DNA from: an uncultured Lachnospiraceae bacterium
Lineage (GTDB): Bacteria; Bacillota; Clostridia; Lachnospirales; Lachnospiraceae
Length of the DNA stretch: 64,000 bases
Assembly: GCA_900316665.1 (NCBI GenBank)
Contig: ONDV01000004.1
Span: 4,391 to 68,390, forward strand
Direction of reading: 5' to 3'
How positions within the stretch are numbered: the first letter of the stretch is position 1; the number at the start of each line of letters is the position of its first letter. The position numbers were made by a program, and so were the translations under genes. Below are positions 17,880 to 26,249 of the stretch, in pieces. The notes beneath the pieces were generated by a model. The model was given only the letters and a program-made list of their open reading frames with translations. It was not told where the DNA came from and did not search any database.

Positions 17880-18232
17880 CTCAGCGCTCTCGCCTCCTTT
17901 ATAATCTCATCCACATCAAACCCCAGCATGTCCGCCTCATCAAATACAACCCTGATCTTTTCGGTAAGCTCAGATTTCTTTTTGTCCCTGAGAGCGGGAT
18001 TTTCCTTTACAAAATTTCCAAGACCTTTGACAGAATATATATATCCATGATTTTCCAGATCGGTAAATGCCTTCTGAACCGTATTGGGATTGGTCGACAA
18101 CTCTATGGCAAGCGTACGGACAGACGGCAGCTGCTCATCCGGCTTCATGACGCCGGATAAGATCATGAGTTCAAAATGTGATGCTATCTGCTCATATATA
18201 GGACGTGAATCCTGATAATTAATGAGAGCCAT
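17876..18232 (-). CDS. GntR-family regulator, YtrA subfamily
   Basis: A 118-residue repressor with the N-terminal winged helix (PIYEQIASHFELMILSG, LPSVRTLAIELSTNPNTVQK) and a short C-terminal dimerisation helix instead of an effector domain, the hallmark of the YtrA group. It is the first gene of an ABC cassette and probably represses it. An imperfect inverted repeat overlapping the predicted transcription start (18258-18279) is a good candidate operator. Confidence 0.92.
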   Translation of the reverse strand: MALINYQDSRPIYEQIASHFELMILSGVMKPDEQLPSVRTLAIELSTNPNTVQKAFTDLENHGYIYSVKGLGNFVKENPALRDKKKSELTEKIRVVFDEADMLGFDVDEIIKEARALR

Positions 18233-18257
18233 CAGCTACCTCCGTGCAACCAGTGTG

Positions 18258-18309
18258 TACTATATCTCGTAATACAGTAACCTTATCATAATACTTCTGT
18301 TTCTGTCAA
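18258..18309 (-). promoter_or_regulatory. Promoter and candidate operator of the GntR-ABC cassette
   Basis: Minus strand: -35 TTGACA at 18304-18309, a 16-base spacer and -10 GATAAG at 18282-18287. Directly downstream, TACTGTAT-N6-ATATAGTA (18258-18279) is an inverted repeat matching in 7 of 8 pairs and covering the expected start site near 18275. This placement suits autorepression by the YtrA-type protein. Confidence 0.6.
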
Positions 18310-18310
18310 T

Positions 18311-18468
18311 GTAACATCACGAAGTGATGTTACAAGTGCAAGCGCTAGCAAACGAAGTTTGCACTTTAAATGCGCTTGCATCAATTCATGTAACACCACG
18401 AAGTGATGTTACAAGTGCAAGCGCTAGCAAACGAAGTTTGCACTTTAAATGCGCTTGCATCAATTCAA
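18311..18468. repeat. Two tandem copies of a 79-bp hairpin-rich repeat (family B)
   Basis: Units 18311-18389 and 18390-18468 differ at only two positions. Each holds GTAACATCAC-GAA-GTGATGTTAC (intact in unit 1), an inner stem GCAAAC-GAA-GTTTGC and an outer stem TGCAAGCGC / GCGCTTGCA; AAGTGCAA with TTTGCACTT offers an alternative pairing that cannot coexist with the outer stem. Part of the same sequence recurs at 54726-54760. It contains no coding frame. Confidence 0.92.
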
Positions 18469-18472
18469 ATAA

Positions 18473-18507
18473 AAAACTTCCCGCATCAATAATGCGAGAA
18501 GTTTTTA
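18473..18507 (-). terminator. Terminator after the PAP2 gene, related to repeat A
   Basis: AAAAACTTC...GAAGTTTTT plus CGCAT/ATGCG form a stem with one mismatch around a CAATA loop, directly after the stop codon at 18508. The arms AAAACTTCCCGCAT and GCGGGAAGTTTT are near copies of the ends of repeat A. It ends the long minus-strand gene run. Confidence 0.85.
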
Positions 18508-18963
18508 TTATTTGAAAATCACGTTGAGGATGCACGCTGCAATAAATCCTATTATACCGCCGCAAACCACTTCAGCCGGAGTATGACCGACATTCACATT
18601 CAAAGTCTCATCATTTGACAAGTCTCTCCCGAGTGCCTCCGGCATGATCCGGTTCAAAAGTTTTGCTTGTTTCGATACTTCAAGCCTTACTCCCATTGCA
18701 TCATGCATTACTACAATTGCAAGAATGCAGGCAATTGCAAAATAGACAGAATCGAATCCACACCTGAGTCCGGCCGCTATGCCAATGCCTGTTACGGTAG
18801 CCGAGTGTGCGCTTGGCATACCGCCGTCACCTAAGATCCTTTTCAGATCCCACTTACCTATTCTTATGGCATTTACTATTACCTTGAGACACTGAGCTAT
18901 GACCCATGCGACCACACCTGATATCAGAACCTGATTGTGCAAGAGCTCATTGACCGGATCCAT
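18508..18963 (-). CDS. Divergent PAP2 (acid phosphatase/vanadium haloperoxidase-related) membrane protein
   Basis: A 151-residue membrane protein of the DUF212 family. GGMPSAHSATVTGI and DAMGVRLEVSKQAKLLN are the conserved blocks; about four hydrophobic helices are visible. A lipid-phosphate phosphatase role is suggested only by distant similarity to PAP2. The ATG at 18963 has a perfect AGGAGG seven bases upstream; the longer frame to 19002 would run through that site. It is the last gene of the LCP-glmS operon and is followed by a hairpin terminator. Confidence 0.88.
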   Translation of the reverse strand: MDPVNELLHNQVLISGVVAWVIAQCLKVIVNAIRIGKWDLKRILGDGGMPSAHSATVTGIGIAAGLRCGFDSVYFAIACILAIVVMHDAMGVRLEVSKQAKLLNRIMPEALGRDLSNDETLNVNVGHTPAEVVCGGIIGFIAACILNVIFK

Positions 18964-19002
18964 AATTTCTCCTCCTATATTACCATTAGTATCTGATGCC
19001 AC

Positions 19003-19764
19003 TCATTTTTGATCGAAATGTACAAGATCTCTGACTATCTCCGAAGCCATAAGTAATCCTGCTGCCGGAGGTACAAATGCTGACGATCCGGGTATATCCC
19101 GTCTCTCAGTGCATTTATGCCTGGTGCCGGGAGGACATATACAATGTGCCCGGCATGAAATGGCCATATCCTCCTTTGGTCTTATGGGCTTCTCTTTTGA
19201 ATATACTACTTTTAACCGTTTTATGCCGCGTTTCTTCAGTTCCCTTCTCATTACACGGGCAAGGGGATCGACTGAGGTGTCATATATATCGGCAATCATA
19301 AGCATCTCAGGATGCAGCTTATTACCGGCTCCCATGCAGCTGATCATGGGCGTACCCGTTTCAGCGCAGGCCATTACAAGATCTATCTTTGCTGTAACGG
19401 TATCTACAGCATCCACTACATAGTCATACTCGCTGAAATCAAACTCATCCCGAGTCTCCGGCAGATAATATGTGTTATGGGCATTTACCTGACAGTCGGG
19501 GTTTATGTCATGAATACGGTCAGTGCATACTTCTGTCTTCAGATGTCCTACAGTAGATCTGAGCGCCAGTATCTGTCTGTTGAGATTCGTAAGACATACT
19601 CTGTCATCATCCACTATATCTATTGTTCCTATGCCGGATCTGGCCAGTGCTTCCACGGCATATCCGCCCACTCCTCCTATTCCGAACACAGCCACCCGTG
19701 ACCCGTGCAGAATATCCAGACCTTCTTTTCCCAATATCAGCTGTTCTCTCGCAAACTGATCCAT
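19003..19764 (-). CDS. tcdA: tRNA threonylcarbamoyladenosine dehydratase
   Basis: E1-like enzyme of 253 residues that cyclises t6A37 of tRNA to ct6A with ATP. The Rossmann/ATP motif VAVFGIGGVGGYAVEALARSGIG starts near residue 24, then DDDRVCLTNLNRQ, DAVDTVTAKIDLV and SCMGAGNKLHP follow the TcdA/CsdL pattern; there is no ubiquitin-transfer Cys domain. It starts one base away from the UDPGP stop codon. Confidence 0.92.
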   Translation of the reverse strand: MDQFAREQLILGKEGLDILHGSRVAVFGIGGVGGYAVEALARSGIGTIDIVDDDRVCLTNLNRQILALRSTVGHLKTEVCTDRIHDINPDCQVNAHNTYYLPETRDEFDFSEYDYVVDAVDTVTAKIDLVMACAETGTPMISCMGAGNKLHPEMLMIADIYDTSVDPLARVMRRELKKRGIKRLKVVYSKEKPIRPKEDMAISCRAHCICPPGTRHKCTERRDIPGSSAFVPPAAGLLMASEIVRDLVHFDQK

Positions 19765-19765
19765 A

Positions 19766-21001
19766 TCAGATTCTTACGCCTGCCTTTTTCAAAAGTTCCC
19801 GTGCGCTGTCAAGTGAATCCACTCCATGAAGATTCTTGATCGGCGCAAATTCTTTCTCTCTTGCTACTTCAAACGGAAGTGTATCTCCCATCAGCCTAAC
19901 CATATCAACGACAAGTGACTCAAACTTATATCCATTCGGCTCAGTCGGCTTTATTAATGTTCCGTTTTCATCTATATACGGAATCTTCTTCTCAACTATA
20001 TGGACAGGAAGCTTGTCATTCATTATCTCCTCCAGCTTATCTATGCTGAAGAGATAATTTAAGATTACTCCGAACCCATATATAAGGCTTCCTTTTTCAT
20101 CCCTGGCATCAGCCATCTCCTCCGTCAGCTCATAATATTCGATAACAGACGGCATATCGTCTATCAGGCATACCACTCCCATTTTTTCATGAGGATCATT
20201 TTTCCTGACCACTTTTGATCCGGACTTGCATCCTGAAAGGATCGTTGCTCCTACAAAAACAGGATCGCAAATATTCTGCAGAGGATTATCCACTGAGAAG
20301 ATGTTGATCCACTCGACTCCGCGTCTGTGGAGATCGTCAATCAGTCCGGCTCTTGCGAGAGATGAGAACCATCCGCCGTTTCCATTCGGAGAAGTAGCAA
20401 GTCTTCCCGGCGCCTCCATAAGGAGCTTACCGTGAAAATCCACTGCCGGAGCCATCTCCTGGATAAAGAAATTTATATCTTCCTTTGGATATCCGAAATA
20501 ATCATGTTCTTTGAAAAAGCGTCTCGTCTCTTCATCATTCTTTTCAGATGTCATGATATAAAGAGGTATTGAAGTGTTTCCGGAGCAGGATGTCTTCAGA
20601 TTTTCCACCAGTCTCTCGAATAAATAAAGATTTCCGGTCTCTCCTATATCAAGCTCGCCTTTGGGCTTATCGAGGCCGAGTCTCGTTCCCATACCGCCTG
20701 CCAGAAGAACAGCTGCTGTGCGTCCGTCCTGTATGGCTTTGTTACCTGCTGCCCTGTATTCGTCTTTTTTTGACTCAATCTCGGAAAGCTCAAGTGCAGG
20801 GAGTGGCATTATCTTTTTCTCTGACTCTTTCTTTTCGGTTCCATTTATTCTGGACTTTACAAGTGATATATCATCCCAGTTAATATCCCCTATCTGATTA
20901 AGAAGAATTTCCTTCTCTTTATCCGAAAGTTCATTAAATCCATTCAGGACGTGTTCCTGGCCATGGTCTTTTAAAACCTTAAAAGCTTCGTCAAATGTCA
21001 T
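19766..21001 (-). CDS. UDPGP-family nucleotidyltransferase (UDP-sugar pyrophosphorylase)
   Basis: Enzyme of the UDPGP/AGX family, 411 residues, transferring UMP from UTP to a sugar 1-phosphate. The uridine-binding signature LLAGGMGTRLGLDKPKGELD is at about residue 78, and MTSEKNDEETRRFF, PNGNGGWFSSL and VVRKNDPHEKMGVV match the GlcNAc-1-P / glucose-1-P uridylyltransferase pattern. Next to glmS a role in UDP-GlcNAc supply is attractive, but the glucose or galactose form cannot be excluded. Confidence 0.88.
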   Translation of the reverse strand: MTFDEAFKVLKDHGQEHVLNGFNELSDKEKEILLNQIGDINWDDISLVKSRINGTEKKESEKKIMPLPALELSEIESKKDEYRAAGNKAIQDGRTAAVLLAGGMGTRLGLDKPKGELDIGETGNLYLFERLVENLKTSCSGNTSIPLYIMTSEKNDEETRRFFKEHDYFGYPKEDINFFIQEMAPAVDFHGKLLMEAPGRLATSPNGNGGWFSSLARAGLIDDLHRRGVEWINIFSVDNPLQNICDPVFVGATILSGCKSGSKVVRKNDPHEKMGVVCLIDDMPSVIEYYELTEEMADARDEKGSLIYGFGVILNYLFSIDKLEEIMNDKLPVHIVEKKIPYIDENGTLIKPTEPNGYKFESLVVDMVRLMGDTLPFEVAREKEFAPIKNLHGVDSLDSARELLKKAGVRI

Positions 21002-21019
21002 TATTATCCTCCGAAAAAA

Positions 21020-21550
21020 CTATTTTTCTTCTCCCCAGTCTTCTATCTCACGCTTATCCATTTCCTTCTTCTTGAAGACAATAAGCTTTGAAAAAACGTA
21101 ATTCAGCGCCACTACTATGATCTGACTAAAGAATTTGACTATCATATTGGGTAGATCCAGCTGCCAGACAAAGAAGAAAAGCATCCATTCCTCTATTGCC
21201 AGAGTGATAAGTCTCCCGCCTCCGAATCCGCTGAGCTGACGCACAAAAGCGAACATGCCTTTCTGGTGATTCACAAAGACCCATTTTCTGTTGGTGTAGA
21301 AAGCAAACGCTGTGGCAAATATCCAGGAAAGCACATTTGCCACCAGAATGTCCCAGTTCCATGCTTCCGTAAACAGCGCATAACTGCCTATTGAGATGAT
21401 ATAGGTTCCCAGTCCGAATATGCCGTACATAAAAAACTGTTTACGCCGTCTGTATATGGGAAGCGCTTTTTTTCTTCCGTTGGGATGATTTCTGAAACAC
21501 CACTCAAACACAGCGTCCATCACATCATTCGGATCACGAAGTTTTCTCAT
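21020..21550 (-). CDS. GtrA-family membrane protein
   Basis: A 176-residue protein with four TM helices between about 38 and 158 and charged tails. FAFYTNRKWVF is the diagnostic GtrA motif. GtrA proteins are thought to flip or carry lipid-linked sugars for cell-surface polysaccharide. Its place between glmS and a UDP-sugar pyrophosphorylase, downstream of an LCP ligase, fits wall glycopolymer assembly. Confidence 0.88.
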   Translation of the reverse strand: MRKLRDPNDVMDAVFEWCFRNHPNGRKKALPIYRRRKQFFMYGIFGLGTYIISIGSYALFTEAWNWDILVANVLSWIFATAFAFYTNRKWVFVNHQKGMFAFVRQLSGFGGGRLITLAIEEWMLFFFVWQLDLPNMIVKFFSQIIVVALNYVFSKLIVFKKKEMDKREIEDWGEEK

Positions 21551-21565
21551 GCTATGACAATACCC

Positions 21566-23449
21566 TTATTCAACAGTTACGCTCTTGGCAAGATTTCGCG
21601 GCTTGTCGACATCGATACCCTTGGCCACCGAAGTATAATAACCTAGAAGCTGCAGAGGGATAATAGCTATGCTTCCTATGAAATGCTCATCTACCTTCGG
21701 TACATAGATAGTGAAGTTCGCCTGATCTTCCACATCATATCTGCCATCCTCAGTTACAGCGCAAAGATAAGCTCCGCGGCTCTTGCACTCGACCATATTG
21801 GAAATAGTTTTCTCATAGAGTCTGCTCTGCGTAAGAGAACCAATTACAAGAGTACCATCCTCAATAAGAGATATGGTGCCATGCTTCAGTTCTCCGGCAG
21901 CATAGGCCTCGGAATGTATATAGGAAATTTCCTTCATCTTGAGCGAACCTTCGAGACAGATCGCATAATCTATGCCTCTTCCGATAAAGAACATATCCTT
22001 CGCATTTGAGAATTTGGCGGCGAACCACTGTATCCTTCCCTTGCTCTCAAGGACTTTCGAAATCTTGTCGGGGATTGACAAGAGCTCGTCTATATAATAT
22101 CCGTACTTTTCCGGTTCTTCCAGAGAGTTTCTCAATCTTCCGAATTCAAGTGAAAGCATGAAACCGCACAGCAGCTGGCAGCTATATGCCTTTGTGGTCG
22201 CCACTGATATTTCAGGACCTGCAAGAGTATACATGACATGATCAGATTCTCTGGCTATGGATGAACCAACGACATTCACTATGGAAAGCGTCGTAAGTCC
22301 GGCTTCTTTTGCCATCCGAAGCGCAGCCAGGGAATCAGCCGTCTCTCCCGACTGAGAGATTATTATTACCAGTCCATTCGGATCAAGCTTCATGTTTCTG
22401 TATCTGAATTCGCTTGCCAGCTCGCATCTTACAGGAAGATCAGTAAACTCCTCCATCACATACTGGGTCTGCATGCCTACATGCCATGCCGAACCGCACG
22501 CCACGAAATAAACGGTCTTGAATGACTCGATCTCTTCTTCTGTGAGTCCTGTCTCAGAGAGATCTATGCGTTTTTCTCCATCCACTACTTTTATATATCT
22601 GTTCAATGTGTCTGATGTAACGCGCGGCTGTTCATGGATCTCCTTCAGCATGAAATGAGGATATCCTCCCTTTTCAGCTGCCTCTGCATCCATATCAATA
22701 TGAACAGGAGTCTTGTCAACGGTATCTCCGTCAAGATTATATACAGTGATATCATCAGCTGTGATACGAGCCATCTCCATATTATCTACATAGATAACGT
22801 CTCTTGTATATTTCAGAATTGCCGGCACGTCAGATGCTATGAAATTCTCTCCATCGCCCTCACCAAGAATCATGGGGCTGTCTTTCCTTGCAGCATATAT
22901 TTCTCCGGGATAATCGGAAAACATGACTTCAAGGGCATATGAACCCCTTACTCTCACCATGGTCTTTGCGATAGCATCGATGGGACCCATCTTGTATTTG
23001 TTGTAATAATAATCTATGAGCTTTACCAGAGCTTCTGTATCAGTCTCTGAATAAAACTGATATCCATGCTTCAAGAGCTTATTCTTTATCTCTTTGTAAT
23101 TCTCAATGATCCCGTTATGTACACCTACGACCTCTGACTCTACAGGACCGCAGCCGGAATGCGAACAATTTCCGGATACATGAGGATGGGCATTTATTAC
23201 AGACGGAGCTCCATGAGTAGCCCATCTCGTATGACCTATACCACAGCAGCCGGGAAGAGCTTTTCCTCCGTCAACCTTTCTGGAGAGATTCTCGAGGCGT
23301 CCGACTTCCTTTTCCACTATTGCCGGAGCATCTCCGTCACGGACGGCCAGTCCGGCAGAGTCATATCCTCTGTACTCAAGTTTAAAAAGTCCGTCCAGAA
23401 GCACCGGAGCGGCCTGTCTTTTCCCAACGTAACCAACTATTCCGCACAT
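21566..23449 (-). CDS. glmS: Glutamine--fructose-6-phosphate aminotransferase (isomerizing)
   Basis: Makes glucosamine-6-P, the committed step to UDP-GlcNAc. 627 residues: the N-terminal glutaminase starts with the catalytic Cys (MCGIVGYVGKRQAAPVLL) and has RWATHGAPS; two SIS domains follow (FVACGSAWHVG, ISQSGETADS, SVATTKAYSCQ); it ends DVDKPRNLAKSVTVE. The gap to the upstream LCP gene is only 49 bases, too short for a glmS ribozyme, so feedback must act otherwise. Confidence 0.97.
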   Translation of the reverse strand: MCGIVGYVGKRQAAPVLLDGLFKLEYRGYDSAGLAVRDGDAPAIVEKEVGRLENLSRKVDGGKALPGCCGIGHTRWATHGAPSVINAHPHVSGNCSHSGCGPVESEVVGVHNGIIENYKEIKNKLLKHGYQFYSETDTEALVKLIDYYYNKYKMGPIDAIAKTMVRVRGSYALEVMFSDYPGEIYAARKDSPMILGEGDGENFIASDVPAILKYTRDVIYVDNMEMARITADDITVYNLDGDTVDKTPVHIDMDAEAAEKGGYPHFMLKEIHEQPRVTSDTLNRYIKVVDGEKRIDLSETGLTEEEIESFKTVYFVACGSAWHVGMQTQYVMEEFTDLPVRCELASEFRYRNMKLDPNGLVIIISQSGETADSLAALRMAKEAGLTTLSIVNVVGSSIARESDHVMYTLAGPEISVATTKAYSCQLLCGFMLSLEFGRLRNSLEEPEKYGYYIDELLSIPDKISKVLESKGRIQWFAAKFSNAKDMFFIGRGIDYAICLEGSLKMKEISYIHSEAYAAGELKHGTISLIEDGTLVIGSLTQSRLYEKTISNMVECKSRGAYLCAVTEDGRYDVEDQANFTIYVPKVDEHFIGSIAIIPLQLLGYYTSVAKGIDVDKPRNLAKSVTVE

Positions 23450-23498
23450 ATCTCTCTCCTATAAAAGTTCTGTTTCTTCAGTCTATTATAACTCAAAA

Positions 23499-24797
23499 TC
23501 AATTATCAGAGGACGTATCATCTGAAGTTGATGATGCTGCCTTGCTGCCGTCTCCTGTAGCATATTGATCATCACCGTAGTTTACTGCATCGCTCTCATC
23601 GAATCCTGTGTATTTCTGAATCTCGCTGCTTATCTCCTTTACCTTTTCAGAAGGATCATAATCATTTTCATTGAAAAGATATGCATATACTTTTTTGACA
23701 TTCGACTCCAGCGTACACGGCACATCAACTGATCCGATGGAGGAGCCGTATGTTGCAGTTCTCTTATCCATCGGGAAGCCGAGGGTTCCGGCCAGCTTGT
23801 ATGATTTCACATTTGTAGCGAGACCAATAAGTTCGGGAGCAGAAAGAGAAGTCGATATCTCCGGGAAAATACCGTCGATCATTTCATTTATCTGACCTGC
23901 AGAAGCTGTCTTTGCTTTCTCAAAAATCTGCGTCAGAACAGTTCTCTGACGGGCAGCTCTCTTGAAATCTCCTCCTGAAGTATATCTTATTCGGCAATAG
24001 CACAGCGCCTGCACGCCATCCAGATGCTGCATACCCGTATTGGTGACTCTCTTCGAATCCTTACCGGTAATATATTCAACTTCGTTCATATAATCATTCA
24101 GATACTTGATTTCCTGTGTGGATTCAATATTAATATCCACTCCGCCAACAGCATCAACGGCATCTACCAGAGCTTTAAAATCAACCGTGACATAGTCCTC
24201 GATGTCAAGATCGAGGTTTCTGTTTATCATGTCGATCGCCTCCTGAGGTCCCTTCTTGCCATCCTCAGGATGATTGTATGCATAATTGCATTTTCTTAGC
24301 TTGCCGTCTCCATCCATATCCAGGAAAGAATCTCGGTATATGGATACGATCCTTACTTCCTTTGTGTCATTATTAATTGATGCGACCATTAAAGCATCCG
24401 AATTACCCGTATCGAAATTGCCGTTTGACCTGTTATCAATTCCAAAAAGAGCTATATTGGTATATCCATGCAGAAGCTGCTCGGTCTCTTCATCCAGATC
24501 ATTCTTCTCGGTTTTACCGATTTTTGTGAAATTGATCTTACCGAGCTTGGACCATACATAGAATACTCCCACCAGAAGCAGGATCACAATGATCTCGATG
24601 ATCAGTATCACTCTTCTCTTTTTCTTTCTGGACTTTGCCTTCAGTCTCTTGTAAAGCTTCAGTTCCATAGGCGAAAGGTCAGACTTTCTTTTTTTGAGTA
24701 ACGCCTTCTTTTTTCGCTTGTCCAGCTTCTTTTTCTTATTCTTTAAAGCGTCTCTTATCTCTTCCGGCGTAAATTCGTCATCATCATATCTTGACAT
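23499..24797 (-). CDS. LytR-CpsA-Psr (LCP) family wall polymer ligase
   Basis: A protein of 432 residues that attaches lipid-linked glycopolymers to peptidoglycan at the outer face of the membrane. A very basic cytoplasmic N-terminus (about 1-63, many KKK runs) is followed by one TM segment at about 64-81. The LCP domain follows, with ALFGIDNRSNG, RIVSIYRDSFLDMDG, the conserved KxNxAY-like RKCNYAYNH and RIRYTSGGDFKRAARQR. The C-terminus is Ser/Asp/Thr-rich. The ATG at 24797 is used with AAGGGG upstream. It is the first gene of a promoter-defined operon with glmS, gtrA and a UDP-sugar pyrophosphorylase. Confidence 0.92.
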   Translation of the reverse strand: MSRYDDDEFTPEEIRDALKNKKKKLDKRKKKALLKKRKSDLSPMELKLYKRLKAKSRKKKRRVILIIEIIVILLLVGVFYVWSKLGKINFTKIGKTEKNDLDEETEQLLHGYTNIALFGIDNRSNGNFDTGNSDALMVASINNDTKEVRIVSIYRDSFLDMDGDGKLRKCNYAYNHPEDGKKGPQEAIDMINRNLDLDIEDYVTVDFKALVDAVDAVGGVDINIESTQEIKYLNDYMNEVEYITGKDSKRVTNTGMQHLDGVQALCYCRIRYTSGGDFKRAARQRTVLTQIFEKAKTASAGQINEMIDGIFPEISTSLSAPELIGLATNVKSYKLAGTLGFPMDKRTATYGSSIGSVDVPCTLESNVKKVYAYLFNENDYDPSEKVKEISSEIQKYTGFDESDAVNYGDDQYATGDGSKAASSTSDDTSSDN

Positions 24798-24842
24798 CAC
24801 AGATCCCCTTATAGCTATTTTCGAAAAACACGAAACATAGAT

Positions 24843-24870
24843 ATTATACAGATTAGCAGAATAAATGCAA
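24843..24870 (-). promoter_or_regulatory. Promoter of the LCP-glmS operon
   Basis: Minus strand: -35 TTGCAT at 24865-24870, a 16-base spacer and a perfect -10 TATAAT at 24843-24848, directly after the MATE stop codon. Transcription should start about 7 bases downstream, leaving an untranslated leader of about 40 bases. Confidence 0.72.
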
Positions 24871-24875
24871 TGCGG

Positions 24876-26240
24876 TCAGGCTCCGGTCTTGTTTTTTCCC
24901 GACAGGGTCCGGTATACCTTCTTCATGACAAAGATATAGGACACTCCTGTAAACAGCCCCGCTCCGATCCAGGCGGCCGGATCACAAAAAGCGGCAAGCC
25001 TGTACGACATAAGATGCATAGAGAGCACCGCAACAGATACCCTGCATATCATCTCCACCACTCCACCTAGCATGGGAAGAAGACCATATCCGCAGCCCTG
25101 CATGGTATTCCTGAAAATAAAAATATATGAAAGCGGTATATAGAAAAGCGCGCACTGCACTATATATATCTTTGCATAAGGCATCATCGACGCCATATCC
25201 ACATTCCCTGAGAAAAAGATTCCCATCAAAGGCTTCAGGAGCCACACCACAGCTATCCCGCTTAATATTGAATAAACAGTCATTGTGATAACCGAGGATC
25301 TGACACCTTTTGAAATCCTGTCAGCGTAACCTGCTCCCATGTTCTGTCCGCAATAGGTCGCCATCGCCTGCCCCATGGACATCATAGCCTGCATCATAAG
25401 GTTATGAACTTTATTGGCTGCTGTGAAAGCAGCAACGGCGGTAGCTCCAAAGAGATTTACAGCAGTCTGCATTACAACAGTACCGGATGCTGTTATGGAA
25501 AACTGAAGAGCCATCGGCATCCCTACTGTCATCTGAAAAGCTGTGGCCTTTTTATCAAGGTGCCACATTCCCCGCTCTGGAACCAGATCTTTATTCTTTA
25601 TTACAATGTAAATCGCGCATAAAACGGCAGACAGACCCTGAGCTACATTAGTAGCCCAGGCAGCCCCGGCCACACCCATTTTAAATGTAATCACAAACAG
25701 AAGATCCAGTGCGACATTCAGACATGCCGAAAACACCAGAAAAAAGAGCGGGGCAGTGCTGTTTCCTATGGATCTCAATAATGACGACAGGAGATTATAC
25801 GCAACGGAAAAGACAATGCCTATGCAGATGGTAGATATATATGAATATGCCATCTCATATATCTCTTTCGGAGTATTCATAACCTTTAATATCGGATGCA
25901 GAAGCAAAAGCGATAAAGACGTCATGACCACTGTCACGATCACTGACAAGATAACGGCATTTGCAACCGATACCTTCATGCCTTTCTTATCTCCGGCGCC
26001 AAAACGCTGAGAAGTAAGCACGGTAAACCCCGTCGTCAGACCACCGCAGAAACCGATAATCAGAAACATCACAGATCCGGTCGACCCGACTGCCGCCAGA
26101 GCGTCCGCGCTGACGTAGCGGCCGACTATTATGGTATCAACCATGTTATAGAAGACCTGAAATATGTTTCCGATGAAAAGCGGAATCATAAACTTTAAAA
26201 TAACACGGATCGGAGATCCCTTTGTAAGATTTCCCTGCAT
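24876..26240 (-). CDS. MATE-family efflux transporter
   Basis: Twelve-TM sodium- or proton-driven exporter of 454 residues. The N-terminal PLFIGNIFQVFYNMVDTIIV and GFCGGLTTGFTVLTSQRFGA, then AVAAFTAANKVHNLMM and YCGQNMGAGYADRI in the second half, are the family hallmarks. It follows the P-type ATPase gene by nine bases. Substrate unknown (drugs, flavins or metabolites). Confidence 0.92.
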   Translation of the reverse strand: MQGNLTKGSPIRVILKFMIPLFIGNIFQVFYNMVDTIIVGRYVSADALAAVGSTGSVMFLIIGFCGGLTTGFTVLTSQRFGAGDKKGMKVSVANAVILSVIVTVVMTSLSLLLLHPILKVMNTPKEIYEMAYSYISTICIGIVFSVAYNLLSSLLRSIGNSTAPLFFLVFSACLNVALDLLFVITFKMGVAGAAWATNVAQGLSAVLCAIYIVIKNKDLVPERGMWHLDKKATAFQMTVGMPMALQFSITASGTVVMQTAVNLFGATAVAAFTAANKVHNLMMQAMMSMGQAMATYCGQNMGAGYADRISKGVRSSVITMTVYSILSGIAVVWLLKPLMGIFFSGNVDMASMMPYAKIYIVQCALFYIPLSYIFIFRNTMQGCGYGLLPMLGGVVEMICRVSVAVLSMHLMSYRLAAFCDPAAWIGAGLFTGVSYIFVMKKVYRTLSGKNKTGA

Positions 26241-26249
26241 AATATAACC

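Noticed and set aside
23450..23498. Searched for a glmS ribozyme upstream of glmS
   Set aside because: Only 49 bases separate glmS from the LCP gene, too short for the ribozyme, and no matching core is visible.
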